Positions 1 to 8,353 of a DNA stretch of 64,000 nucleotides are shown here, piece after piece (the first letter of the stretch is position 1; every line of letters starts with the position of its first letter). Made by a program: the position numbers and the translations under genes. Below the pieces are notes generated by a model that was not told the origin of the DNA, did no database searches, and saw only the letters and a list, made by a program, of their open reading frames with translations. Origin of the DNA: Terrimesophilobacter sp036833635 (lineage in GTDB: Bacteria; Actinomycetota; Actinomycetes; Actinomycetales; Microbacteriaceae). The stretch is taken from NCBI GenBank assembly GCA_036833635.1, contig DAITPJ010000002.1, forward strand, positions 3,063-67,062. The letters are read 5' to 3'.

Positions 1-381
1 CGGGTATGCGCCCTCGTGCAGCTCTGGCTCGACTATTCATCCGGTCGGGTTTTCGAAGGCGGATGCTTCTTCATGGCCGCGTCGGTCGAACTCGACTCGA
101 AGCCGGGACCGGTTCGCGATGCGCTGATCCATGCGCTCGACGACTGGGACGGTTACCTCGCGGCGGCGGTCCGCCATGCCATGGAGCAGGGGGAGCTGCC
201 GGGGCTCACGGATGCCGCGCAGCTCGCTTTCGAGATCAATGCGCTCTTCGACGAGGCGAATACCCGCTCGCTGCTTCGCGATTCACGCACCCCGTACGAT
301 CGGGCCCGCGCGGCCATCATGGCCCGGCTGCTGGCTCTCGGAGCGGATCCGGCCGTGCTCGCGCTGCACGACCGGGCCTGA
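1..381 (+). CDS. TetR/AcrR-family regulator, C-terminal part (cut by window edge)
   Basis: The frame is open from base 1 and ends with TGA at 379-381, so only the C-terminal ~126 residues are present and the DNA-binding helix-turn-helix lies outside the window. The visible part reads like the ligand-binding domain of a TetR regulator: a helix containing GGCFFMAASVELD followed by PGPVRDALIHALDDW, a pattern I recognise from TetR proteins of the YxaF/LmrA type. The ligand cannot be told. A GTG at 16 is internal and is not a likely start. The gene converges on the MFS carrier, 18 bases downstream. Confidence 0.6.
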   Translation, partial: RVCALVQLWLDYSSGRVFEGGCFFMAASVELDSKPGPVRDALIHALDDWDGYLAAAVRHAMEQGELPGLTDAAQLAFEINALFDEANTRSLLRDSRTPYDRARAAIMARLLALGADPAVLALHDRA

Positions 382-399
382 TCCGGCGCTCGGCGATCG

Positions 400-1875
400 T
401 TACGCGGCAGAAACCTTTCGGAACGAGTGCTCAGGGGCACGCACGAAGATCAACAGCACGAATCCCACGGCGAGCACGAGCGTGATCCCGAGAATGCCGT
501 AGAGGATCTGGTTCGCCGCGAGTGCGATGAAGATGCCCCACAGCAGCGAGGCGAGCCAGCTCGCGGCTCGACCCGTCGTGGCGTAGAGGCCGAAGATCTC
601 GCCTTCGCGTCCCGCAGGGGTGACTCGAGCCAGGAAGGACCGCGAGGATGCCTGCGCAGGGCCGACGAACGCCGCAAGGATGATCCCGACCACCCAGAAC
701 AGCGGCTTTCCGAGGTCGGCCGCGAAGAACACGGTCAACGTGCAGACGATGAGGCCACCGATCGCGAACAGGATGACAGGCTTCGGCCCCAACCTATCGT
801 CGAGCCGGCCGGCGAGGATCGTCGACAGTCCGGCGACGAGGTTGAGGACGATGCCGAAGATGACGAGATCCGTGAATCCGAACCCGAACACCGCGCCGGC
901 AATGACCGAACCGAACGTGAATACGGCGGCAAGCCCGTCGCGATAGACCGCGCTCGCGAGCAGGAACCAGAACGTGGGCCGCGTCTCCTTCCACAGCCGC
1001 ATGATGCTCTTGACGAGTTCGACGTAGCTGCGGAAGAAGTTGACCTTCTTGACGACCCCGATGCTGAGCGGCTCAGGGACGTTCAGGAGGATCGGGATGG
1101 CGAAGACGATCGTCCAGACGGTGGCGCCGAGAGCGACGATCCTGAACGTCCAGGCGCTGTCCCCGTTGAGAACGCCGCCGAGGATCGCTCCAACGACGAT
1201 GGTGAGAGCGATGATTCCGCCGATGTAGCCGAAGCCCCAGCCCAGGCCTGACACTTTGCCCACGGTCTTCTTGGTCGAGACGGAGACCAGGAGCGCGTTG
1301 TAGTTGACCCCTGCGATCTCGCTGAAGACACTGCCGAGGGCGATGAGGGAAACACCCAGCAGGAACCACTGCTGGCCTGCATCGACGAAGAACAACCCGA
1401 ACTGGCATAGGACGAGCAGCCCCGTGAAGATGGCCAGCTGCAGTTTCTGCCGGCCAGCGGCATCCGCGCGCTGCCCCATGACCGGGGCGAGCAGCGCGAT
1501 GAGGATCCCGGCGATCGTGATACCCCACCCGAGGTTGGCCGCGAGTTGACCGAGCCCGTCGCAGTAGGCGTTGCCTGCCGCTGAAGCGTCGCATTTGATG
1601 TAGGAGCCATCGGCGTTCTGGCCCGTGGCGGCCACGTCGGCCGCGAGGAAGAAGTGCGACGTGAGGAAGCTCGGCACCCAGACGAACGTCAGGAGCACCG
1701 TGTTGAAGGGTTGCGTCGCCCAGTCCCAGAGCGCCCAGGAGAACACCTGCTTTCGCGGGATGACCTTGCCCTCCTGCAGGTCGAGGCCGACAGCGGCGAT
1801 CGCCCCCGTGTTGGCGGCGACCGGAACCGTCTTCGACGTGGGCGCGACGTCGTTGTCGTGAGTCTCATTCGTCAT
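400..1875 (-). CDS. MFS transporter, UMF1/Atg22-like
   Basis: 491-residue polytopic membrane protein with about 12 hydrophobic segments. After a polar N-terminus of ~40 residues comes RKQVFSWALWDWATQPFNT, a signature I recognise from the Atg22-like (UMF1) branch of the major facilitator superfamily. In yeast Atg22 exports amino acids from the vacuole; bacterial members are uncharacterised, so the substrate is unknown. A loop between the first two helices contains two cysteines (KCD and YCD). The ATG at 1873-1875 is preceded by TAGCCT six bases upstream, consistent with a leaderless transcript. The gene is divergent from the dnaK operon; the two promoters share the 165-bp intergenic region. 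Confidence 0.8.
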   Translation of the reverse strand: MTNETHDNDVAPTSKTVPVAANTGAIAAVGLDLQEGKVIPRKQVFSWALWDWATQPFNTVLLTFVWVPSFLTSHFFLAADVAATGQNADGSYIKCDASAAGNAYCDGLGQLAANLGWGITIAGILIALLAPVMGQRADAAGRQKLQLAIFTGLLVLCQFGLFFVDAGQQWFLLGVSLIALGSVFSEIAGVNYNALLVSVSTKKTVGKVSGLGWGFGYIGGIIALTIVVGAILGGVLNGDSAWTFRIVALGATVWTIVFAIPILLNVPEPLSIGVVKKVNFFRSYVELVKSIMRLWKETRPTFWFLLASAVYRDGLAAVFTFGSVIAGAVFGFGFTDLVIFGIVLNLVAGLSTILAGRLDDRLGPKPVILFAIGGLIVCTLTVFFAADLGKPLFWVVGIILAAFVGPAQASSRSFLARVTPAGREGEIFGLYATTGRAASWLASLLWGIFIALAANQILYGILGITLVLAVGFVLLIFVRAPEHSFRKVSAA

Positions 1876-1887
1876 GGAGTCAGGCTA
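1873..1887 (-). promoter_or_regulatory. Leaderless promoter -10 box of the MFS gene
   Basis: On the minus strand TAGCCT lies six bases before the ATG with no Shine-Dalgarno sequence between, so the transcript probably starts at or near the start codon. Confidence 0.5.
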
Positions 1888-1919
1888 GCGGCCCGCGGCC
1901 GCATCGGGAGGCCGATTTA

Positions 1920-1940
1920 CTTGAGCCACTCACACTCAAC
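1920..1940. promoter_or_regulatory. HAIR operator 1 (HspR site), upstream copy
   Basis: CTTGAGC-N7-ACTCAAC matches the HspR inverted repeat CTTGAGT-N7-ACTCAAG at all but two positions. It lies 16 bases upstream of the likely -35 box of the dnaK promoter, and the family is known to repress dnaK operons in actinobacteria. Confidence 0.8.
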
Positions 1941-1955
1941 TTTCAGGTCCTCGTC

Positions 1956-1984
1956 TTGACAAAGTTATCCACAGGCGGCAAACT
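1956..1984 (+). promoter_or_regulatory. dnaK operon promoter
   Basis: TTGACA at 1956-1961 is a perfect sigma-70 type -35 box. Seventeen bases later CAAACT is a weak -10 (3 of 6 matches). The downstream HAIR element overlaps the -10 and start region, so bound HspR would block RNA polymerase. The exact -10 is uncertain. Confidence 0.5.
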
Positions 1985-2003
1985 TGAGCGATCGGGACTC
2001 AAG
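1983..2003. promoter_or_regulatory. HAIR operator 2 (HspR site), promoter-proximal copy
   Basis: CTTGAGC-GATCGGG-ACTCAAG fits the HAIR consensus with one mismatch. Its centre is 63 bp from that of the upstream copy, about six helical turns, so both would face the same side of the DNA. Confidence 0.88.
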
Positions 2004-2040
2004 TCCCATTCCTGACTTGTCACAAAGGAGAACAGAGCGC

Positions 2041-3906
2041 ATGGCTCGAGCAGTAGGAATCGATCTCGGTACGACCAACTCGGTCGTCTCGGTCCTTGAA
2101 GGCGGCGAACCGACCGTCATCGCGAACGCAGAAGGTTTCCGGACCACACCGTCCGTCGTCGCGTTCACCAAAGATGGCGAAGTGCTCGTCGGCGAGACCG
2201 CCAAGCGGCAGGCCGTGACCAACGTCGACCGCACGATCGCGAGCGTCAAGCGCCACATGGGCACCGACTGGAAGACCGACATCGACGGCAAGACCTACAC
2301 GCCGCAGGAGATCTCGGCCCGCATCCTCGCCAAGCTCAAGCGCGACGCCGAGCAGTATCTCGGCGATACGGTCACGGATGCCGTTATCACCGTTCCCGCC
2401 TACTTCAACGACGCGGAGCGCCAGGCCACGAAGGAGGCAGGCGAGATCGCGGGTCTCAACGTGCTCCGCATCATCAACGAGCCGACCGCGGCCGCGCTCG
2501 CGTACGGGCTCGACAAGGGCAAGGAGGACGAACTCATTCTCGTCTTCGACCTCGGTGGCGGAACCTTCGACGTCTCGCTCCTCGAGGTGGGCAAGGACGA
2601 CGACTTCTCCACGATCCAGGTCCGCTCGACCGCCGGTGACAACCGCCTCGGCGGCGACGACTGGGACCAGCGCATCGTCGACCACCTCATCAAGAAGTTC
2701 AAGGAGACGACGGGCGTCGACGTCTCGAAGGACAAGATCGCCAAGCAGCGCCTCAAGGAGGCCGCGGAGCAGGCGAAGAAGGAGCTCAGCTCCTCGATGA
2801 GCACGAGCATCCAGCTGCCGTATCTCTCGCTCACCGAGAACGGCCCCGCCAACCTCGACGAGACGCTCACGCGTGCCCAGTTCGAGCAGATGACCTCCGA
2901 CCTGCTCGACCGCACTCGTAAGCCCTTCGCGGACGTCATCAAGGAGGCCGGCATCAAGGTCTCCGAGGTCGCGCACGTCGTGCTCGTCGGCGGGTCGACC
3001 AGGATGCCGGCGGTCGTCGAGCTCATCAAGAAGGAGACCGGTGGCAAGGAGCCGAACAAGGGTGTCAACCCGGATGAGGTGGTCGCCGTCGGCGCCGCCC
3101 TCCAGGCCGGCGTTCTCAAGGGCGAGCGCAAGGACGTTCTCCTCATCGACGTGACCCCGCTGAGTCTCGGAATCGAGACCAAGGGCGGGATCATGACGAA
3201 GCTCATCGAGCGCAATACCGCGATCCCGACGAAGCGCAGCGAGACCTTCACGACGGCCGACGACAACCAGCCGTCGGTGGCCATCCAGGTCTTCCAGGGC
3301 GAGCGCGAGTTCACCAAGGACAACAAGGCGCTCGGCACCTTCGAGCTCACCGGGATCGCGCCCGCCCCCCGCGGGGTCCCCCAGATCGAGGTCACGTTCG
3401 ACATCGACGCCAACGGCATCGTGCACGTGTCCGCGAAGGACAAGGGCACCGGCAAGGAGCAGTCGATGACGATCACGGGCGGTTCGTCGCTCGCGAAGGA
3501 GGACATCGAGCGGATGATCCGCGAGGCCGAGGAGCACGCCGCCGAGGACAAGGCCCGTCGGGAGACCGCTGAGATGCGTAACACCGCGGAGCAGCTCGCG
3601 TTCTCGACAGAGAAGCTCCTGACGGAGAACGCGGACAAGCTGCCGGAGGATGTCACCTCCGAGGTCCAGGCGGACGTCGACGCACTCAAGACCGCGCTCG
3701 CCGGCGAGGACGACGAGGCCGTCAACACGGCCTTCGACAAGCTCAACGAGAGCCAGTCGAAGATCGGCGAGGCGCTGTACCAGCAGAGCCAGACGGCCGA
3801 GGCGACCGCGGCCGACTCGCAGACAGGCGAGCCGGCATCGCCCGACGATGAGGACATCGTCGACGCCGAAGTCGTCGAGGACGAGCCAGAGGGCGGCACA
3901 AAGTAG
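2041..3906 (+). CDS. dnaK: Molecular chaperone DnaK (Hsp70)
   Basis: 621-residue cytosolic Hsp70. Visible motifs are GIDLGTTNS at residues 6-14, the second phosphate loop DLGGGTFDVS, the adenosine motif LVGGSTRMPA, the interdomain linker DVTPLSLGIET near residue 366, then the substrate-binding domain and an acidic C-terminal tail. It refolds or holds unfolded proteins in an ATP cycle with DnaJ and GrpE, which follow directly. The ATG at 2041 has AAAGGAG at 2024-2030. An in-frame upstream extension back to 1984 runs through the HAIR operator and was rejected. First gene of an HspR-repressed operon; the grpE ATG begins two bases after its stop. Confidence 0.97.
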   Translation: MARAVGIDLGTTNSVVSVLEGGEPTVIANAEGFRTTPSVVAFTKDGEVLVGETAKRQAVTNVDRTIASVKRHMGTDWKTDIDGKTYTPQEISARILAKLKRDAEQYLGDTVTDAVITVPAYFNDAERQATKEAGEIAGLNVLRIINEPTAAALAYGLDKGKEDELILVFDLGGGTFDVSLLEVGKDDDFSTIQVRSTAGDNRLGGDDWDQRIVDHLIKKFKETTGVDVSKDKIAKQRLKEAAEQAKKELSSSMSTSIQLPYLSLTENGPANLDETLTRAQFEQMTSDLLDRTRKPFADVIKEAGIKVSEVAHVVLVGGSTRMPAVVELIKKETGGKEPNKGVNPDEVVAVGAALQAGVLKGERKDVLLIDVTPLSLGIETKGGIMTKLIERNTAIPTKRSETFTTADDNQPSVAIQVFQGEREFTKDNKALGTFELTGIAPAPRGVPQIEVTFDIDANGIVHVSAKDKGTGKEQSMTITGGSSLAKEDIERMIREAEEHAAEDKARRETAEMRNTAEQLAFSTEKLLTENADKLPEDVTSEVQADVDALKTALAGEDDEAVNTAFDKLNESQSKIGEALYQQSQTAEATAADSQTGEPASPDDEDIVDAEVVEDEPEGGTK

Positions 3907-3908
3907 CG

Positions 3909-4586
3909 ATGGCCGACAAGAACAGGAAGAAGCGGGACGATTCGCCCGACGAGTCGCGTCCCGAGGACCAGAAGGATGCGGGCACCGGCGAGCCGGTCGT
4001 GCGCGACCCTTCGACGGACTCAGGGCAGGCAAAGGAAGCGGCTGAGCCGGTCGTGCGTGACCGCAGGCGCATAGACCCCGAGACCGGGGAGGCTCGCCAC
4101 GACGACTCGGAGGAGCGGCTGACCGACGAGGACCTCGCGAGGCTCCTCGAGGAGCCGGCCCCGGAGACGGGAGCGGCCTCCGAGCACCTCGATGACCTCA
4201 AGCGCGTGCAGGCCGAATATGCGAACTACCGCAGGCGCGTCGATCGCGATCGCCACGTTGCGCGGGAGCTCGCCATCGTCGAGATGATGACCGGCTTCCT
4301 CCCGGTGCTCGACGACCTCGATCTCGCGGAGGCCCACGGAGACCTCGAAGGCAGCCCGCTGGAGCTCGTCGCGCAGAAGCTGCGCGCTCAGTTCGAGCGA
4401 TACGGCCTCGAGAAGGTCGGGGAGGCCGGCGAGCCGTTCGACCCGAAGCTCCACGAGGCGATCGCCCAGCTGCCGTCGACGGATGTCGAGGTCGAGACGA
4501 TCGCGGAGGTTGTGCAGCCCGGTTATCGGCTCGGTGAGCGTCTGCTGCGGGCGGCCAAGGTCGCCGTCTCCGTCCCCGGGGACTGA
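3909..4586 (+). CDS. grpE: Nucleotide exchange factor GrpE
   Basis: 225 residues. The first ~90 are polar and probably disordered; the rest is a standard GrpE with a coiled-coil stretch (LKRVQAEYANYRRRVDRDR) and a C-terminal beta domain containing FDPKLHEAI. It releases ADP from DnaK. It starts two bases after the dnaK stop and ends two bases before dnaJ, so the three are co-translated. Oddity: the disordered N-terminus contains an 18-residue tandem duplication (EPVVRD twice) enclosing a CCCTTCGAC...TCAGGG palindrome-like repeat, described separately. This lengthens the tail but leaves the functional domains intact. Confidence 0.95.
   Translation: MADKNRKKRDDSPDESRPEDQKDAGTGEPVVRDPSTDSGQAKEAAEPVVRDRRRIDPETGEARHDDSEERLTDEDLARLLEEPAPETGAASEHLDDLKRVQAEYANYRRRVDRDRHVARELAIVEMMTGFLPVLDDLDLAEAHGDLEGSPLELVAQKLRAQFERYGLEKVGEAGEPFDPKLHEAIAQLPSTDVEVETIAEVVQPGYRLGERLLRAAKVAVSVPGD
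3990..4061 (+). repeat. Direct repeat pair in grpE (54-nt period)
   Basis: An 18-base unit encoding EPVVRD occurs at 3990-4007 and again at 4044-4061 with one mismatch (GCGCGAC versus GCGTGAC). The period of 54 bases keeps the reading frame. The 36-base spacer contains the CCCTTCGAC...TCAGGG element. Confidence 0.85.
4007..4025. repeat. REP-like element CCCTTCGAC...TCAGGG inside grpE
   Basis: CCCTTCGACGGACTCAGGG is an imperfect palindrome with CCCT/AGGG ends. It closely resembles the dispersed CCCTTCGACAGGCTCAGGG repeat that I recall from many bacterial genomes; the copy number in this genome cannot be counted from this window. It is translated here as part of DPSTDSGQ. Confidence 0.5.
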
Positions 4587-4588
4587 CC

Positions 4589-5554
4589 GTGGCGAGCCAG
4601 GACTGGTTCGATCGGGACTTCTACAAGGTCCTCGGCGTGAGCAAGGATGTGTCCCAGGCTGAACTCAAGAAGACCTACCGCAAGCTCGCCCGCAAGTACC
4701 ACCCGGATTCGAACCCGGGCGACGCGAAGGCGGAGGCACGGTTCAAGGAGATCAGCGAGGCGAACGCCGTGCTCTCCGACCCGGAGACCCGCGCGGAGTA
4801 CGACCAGATGCGGGCGATGGGCGCCGGGATGCCGAGGTTCAGTGCCGGCAGCCAGAGCGGTGGCTTCGAGGACGGCTTCGGCGGAATGTTCGGCGGCCAG
4901 CGGACCGGGTTCCAGGCGGGTGGCTTCGAGGACATCTTCGGAAGCATGTTCGGCGGCGGTTTCGGCCAGTCGACGGGCGGCTTCCGCGGGGCGGGCGGGC
5001 CGACGAAGGGGCGTGATCTCACCGCGTCGACGACGCTCGACTTCATGACCGCGATCAAGGGCGACACCGTGCGCCTGCAGGCCTCGGAAGGCAAGCCCAT
5101 CAGTGTGCGCATCCCCCCCGGGGTCGCGGATGGGCAGAAGATCCGGCTCAAGGGCAAGGGCGAGCCGAGCCAGGATGGCGGGGCGCCAGGCGACCTGACC
5201 CTCACGGTGACCGTGCGTAAGCATCCGGTCTTCGAGCGCGATGGGCTCAACCTGCGGGTCGACGTCCCCGTTACCTTCTCGGAGGCGACTCTCGGAGCGA
5301 CGATCGAGGTGCCGACACTCGGAGGCGACCCCGTGAAGCTCAAGATCGCCCCGGGCACGCCGAGCGGCCGAGTGCTGCGCGTCAAGGGCAGGGGGGTCAC
5401 GACGACCAAAGGGACCGGCGACCTCCTCGCCGAGGTCGTCGTCGCCGTGCCTGGCCACCTCACGGCGGACGCGAAAGACTATCTCGAGAAGTTCGAGAAG
5501 GCGATGCCGAACGAGAACCCCCGCGCCGACCTCATCGCCCGGGCGAAAGGATGA
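4589..5554 (+). CDS. dnaJ: DnaJ-type co-chaperone lacking the zinc finger
   Basis: 321 residues. An N-terminal J domain carries HPD at residues 38-40. A Gly/Phe-rich linker (about residues 85-140) with repeated GGFED and MFGG units follows, then the two C-terminal substrate-binding beta domains. The four CxxCxGxG zinc motifs of classical DnaJ are absent, so this is a type II (CbpA/DnaJ2-like) protein. It stimulates the DnaK ATPase and delivers substrates. The GTG start at 4589 is two bases after the grpE stop, and the stop overlaps the hspR ATG. Being the only J protein of the heat-shock operon, it presumably serves as the main DnaK partner; whether a zinc-containing DnaJ exists elsewhere is unknown. 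Confidence 0.93.
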   Translation: MASQDWFDRDFYKVLGVSKDVSQAELKKTYRKLARKYHPDSNPGDAKAEARFKEISEANAVLSDPETRAEYDQMRAMGAGMPRFSAGSQSGGFEDGFGGMFGGQRTGFQAGGFEDIFGSMFGGGFGQSTGGFRGAGGPTKGRDLTASTTLDFMTAIKGDTVRLQASEGKPISVRIPPGVADGQKIRLKGKGEPSQDGGAPGDLTLTVTVRKHPVFERDGLNLRVDVPVTFSEATLGATIEVPTLGGDPVKLKIAPGTPSGRVLRVKGRGVTTTKGTGDLLAEVVVAVPGHLTADAKDYLEKFEKAMPNENPRADLIARAKG

Positions 5555-5976
5555 CGATCATGGATGAGAACTCGCCTCTCTTCGCCATCGCCATGGCCGC
5601 GGAGCTCGCCGGGATGCACCCGCAGACGCTCCGGCAGTACGACCGGCTCGGTCTCGTGAGCCCCCGGCGCACGGCTGGGCATTCCCGCCGCTACTCGATG
5701 AGGGATGTCGCCCAGCTGCGGGAGATCGCTCGACTCGGCAGTGAGGGAGTGAGCCTCGAAGGCATCCGGCGCGTGCTCGAGCTCGAGAACCACGTCACCG
5801 AACTGGAATCGAGGGTTCGCGAACTCGAATCCGCCCTCGCCGACGAACTGCTCCACCGCCCTGGTCGCCGAGTGTTCGCTGCGGGCGAGTCCGGCGACGT
5901 GGTCTCGCTCCGCGCGGGAACGCGGGCGCAACGCAACACGCAACTGGTCGTCTGGCGACCGCTCAACCATGGATGA
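5551..5976 (+). CDS. hspR: Heat-shock repressor HspR (MerR family)
   Basis: 141 residues. The MerR-type winged helix (AAELAGMHPQTLRQYDRLG) is followed by a Leu-rich coiled coil (ELENHVTELESRVRELESAL) and a short basic tail. In actinobacteria HspR binds HAIR sites with DnaK as co-repressor; the two HAIR copies before dnaK make autoregulation very likely. It overlaps the dnaJ stop by four bases (ATGA). A second ATG at 5560 is a possible start. About 60 bases separate it from clpB with no HAIR copy in between, so clpB is probably in the same transcript. Confidence 0.94.
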   Translation: MTIMDENSPLFAIAMAAELAGMHPQTLRQYDRLGLVSPRRTAGHSRRYSMRDVAQLREIARLGSEGVSLEGIRRVLELENHVTELESRVRELESALADELLHRPGRRVFAAGESGDVVSLRAGTRAQRNTQLVVWRPLNHG

Positions 5977-6033
5977 CACGCGAGGACGGACACGAACGAT
6001 GGCGACTGAGGTCGCGCAAGGGCAGGAGTAGAC

Positions 6034-8336
6034 ATGGCCAACATGCAAGGCGCACCGTCGAGCGACGAGGAGCAGAAGACCGCGCTCGAGCAGTACGGGG
6101 TGGATCTCACCGCGATCGCGCGCACCGGCAAGCTCGACCCTGTCATCGGGCGCGACGCGGAGATCCGAAGGGTGAGCCAGGTGCTCACCCGACGGACCAA
6201 GAACAACCCGGTCCTCATCGGTGAACCCGGCGTCGGCAAGACGGCGGTCGTGGAAGGCCTCGCCCAGCGCATCGTCGCGGGGGACGTCGCCGACTCTCTC
6301 AAGAACAAGCGCCTCGTCGCTCTCGACCTCGCCGCGCTCGTCGCCGGTGCCAAATACCGCGGCGAGTTCGAGGAACGGCTCAAGGCGGTCCTCAAGGAGA
6401 TCAACGACGCCGACGGGCAGATCATCACCTTCGTCGACGAACTCCACACGCTCATGGGCGCGGGCGGAGGCGAGGGCTCCGTCGCGGCGGCCAACATGCT
6501 CAAGCCCATGCTCGCGCGCGGCGAACTGCGGCTCATCGGTGCAACCACGCTCGACGAGTACCGCGAGTTCATCGAGAAGGATGCCGCGCTCGAGCGCCGC
6601 TTCCAGCAGGTCTATGTCGGCGAGCCGAGCGTCGAGGACACCATCGCGATCCTGCGCGGCCTCAAGGAGCGCTACGAGGCGCATCACAAGGTTGCGATCG
6701 CCGACACCGCGCTCGTCGCGGCCGCCGCGCTCAGCAATCGCTACATCTCCGGGCGCCAGCTGCCCGACAAGGCGATCGACCTCATCGACGAGGCCGCCAG
6801 CCGGCTGCGCATGGAGATCGACTCCGCTCCGGTCGAGATCGACGAACTGCGCCGCAGCGTCGACCGTCTCAAGCTCGAGGAGCTCGCGCTCAAGAAGGAG
6901 AAGGACGACGCGAGCAAGGCGCGGCTGCAGAAGCTTCGCGACGACCTCAAGGAGAAGAGCGAGGTGCTCGCAGAGCTCCAGGAGCGCTGGGAGCGCGAAC
7001 GGGCCTCCCTCAACCGCGTCGGCGAGCTCAAGGAGAAGCTCGACAGCCTGCGCATGCAGGCCGACCGCGCCCAGCGCGAGGGCAACCTCGAATTGGCCTC
7101 ACGCCTGCTCTATGGTGAGATCCCGGTCATCGAGCGCGAGGTCGCCGACGCCGAGAAGTCCGAGGCGGAGACACCCCTCATGGTCAACGACCAGGTCACG
7201 GCAGAGGACATCGCGGCCGTCATCGCGGCGTGGACGGGAATCCCGGTCGGTCGCCTCCTGCAGGGCGAGACCGAGAAGCTCCTGCATCTGGAGTCCGAGC
7301 TCGCCAAGCGCCTCGTCGGTCAGCGCCCAGCGGTCCAGGCCGTGGCGGATGCCGTCCGGCGCAGTCGCGCCGGCATCGCCGACCCCGCTCGGCCGACGGN
7401 NNNNNNNNNNNNNNNNNNNNNNNNNNNNNNNNNNNNNNNNNNNNNNNNNNNNNNNNNNNNNNNNNNNNNNNNNNNNNNNNNNNNNNNNNNNNNNNNNNNG
7501 CGGATGCCGTCCGGCGCAGTCGCGCCGGCATCGCCGACCCCGCTCGGCCGACGGGCTCCTTCCTCTTCCTCGGCCCGACCGGCGTGGGCAAGACCGAGCT
7601 CGCCAAGGCGCTCGCCGAGTTCCTCTTCGACGACGAGAAGGCGATGATCCGCATCGACATGAGCGAGTACGGGGAGCGCCACTCCGTCGCCCGGCTGCTC
7701 GGTGCGCCCCCCGGATACATCGGGTTCGAGCAGGGCGGGCAACTCACCGAGGCCGTGCGTCGGCGGCCGTACTCGGTCGTGCTCATGGACGAGGTCGAGA
7801 AGGCGCACCCGGACGTCTTCGACATCCTTCTCCAGGTGCTCGACGACGGGAGGCTCACGGACGGCCAGGGCCGCACGGTCGACTTCCGCAACACGATCCT
7901 CATCCTGACCTCCAACCTCGGAAGCCAATTCCTCGTCGACCCCGACCTCAGCTGGGACCAGAAGCAGGAGGCGGTCACGGGCATGGTTCGACAGGCCTTC
8001 AAGCCCGAGTTCGTCAACAGGCTCGACGACATCGTGATCTTCTCGCCTCTCACCGAGGAGGACCTCGGCCAGATCGTCGAGCTCTACGTCGACCGCCTGC
8101 AGAAGCGACTCACGGAGCGCAGGCTCGACCTCGCGGTCACGCCGAATGCCAGGGCGTGGCTCGCCGAACGCGGTTACGATCCGATCTACGGCGCCCGGCC
8201 GCTGCGCAGGCTCATGCAGCATGAGATCGACGACCGGCTCGCCACGGCGCTCCTTGCCGGCACGACCCGCGACGGCGACACCGTGCTCGTGGACCTCGAC
8301 GAAGGAGCGGATGAACTCACGGTGCGGAGTACTTGA
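6034..8336 (+). CDS. clpB: ClpB-type disaggregase, N-domain absent, broken by an assembly gap
   Basis: Hsp100 AAA+ disaggregase that works with DnaK/DnaJ. Visible: first Walker A GEPGVGKT (residues 63-70), Walker B ITFVDELHT, a long Glu/Lys/Leu-rich coiled coil (the ClpB middle domain, about residues 260-390), then after the gap the second Walker A GPTGVGKT and a C-terminal AAA domain. The protein starts directly at the linker before NBD1, so the ~140-residue substrate-binding N-domain of typical ClpB is missing; ATG 6034 is preceded by GGCAGGAG. Bases 7400-7499 are N and are flanked by an identical 55-bp sequence. Removing 155 bases (the N run plus one copy) restores one frame of about 715 residues. 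Confidence 0.92.
7345..7554. other. Scaffold gap: 100 N flanked by a 55-bp perfect duplication
   Basis: Bases 7345-7399 and 7500-7554 are identical over 55 positions, with exactly 100 N between. This is what a scaffolder leaves when two contigs that overlap by one k-mer are joined without merging. The duplication breaks the clpB frame (155 bases is not a multiple of three), and merging repairs it. Confidence 0.93.
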
Positions 8337-8353
8337 TAGCCTGAACGGCGATG
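8337..8353 (+). promoter_or_regulatory. Leaderless -10 box of the acyltransferase gene
   Basis: TAGCCT at 8337-8342 lies eight bases before ATG 8351 and follows the clpB stop directly, so a separate leaderless transcript is possible in addition to read-through. Confidence 0.35.

Noticed and set aside
4007..4025. Terminator or regulatory hairpin in grpE
   Set aside because: Inside an essential coding region, weak symmetry, no T-run.
2020..4032. Long open frame (about 670 codons) on the minus strand opposite dnaK
   Set aside because: It mirrors the codon bias of dnaK, has low-complexity Leu/Asp/Gly-rich sequence and no domain; typical high-GC antisense shadow.
7345..7554. 55-bp tandem repeat in clpB as a biological feature
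   Set aside because: Exact identity, the 100-N spacer and frame restoration on merging point to assembly.
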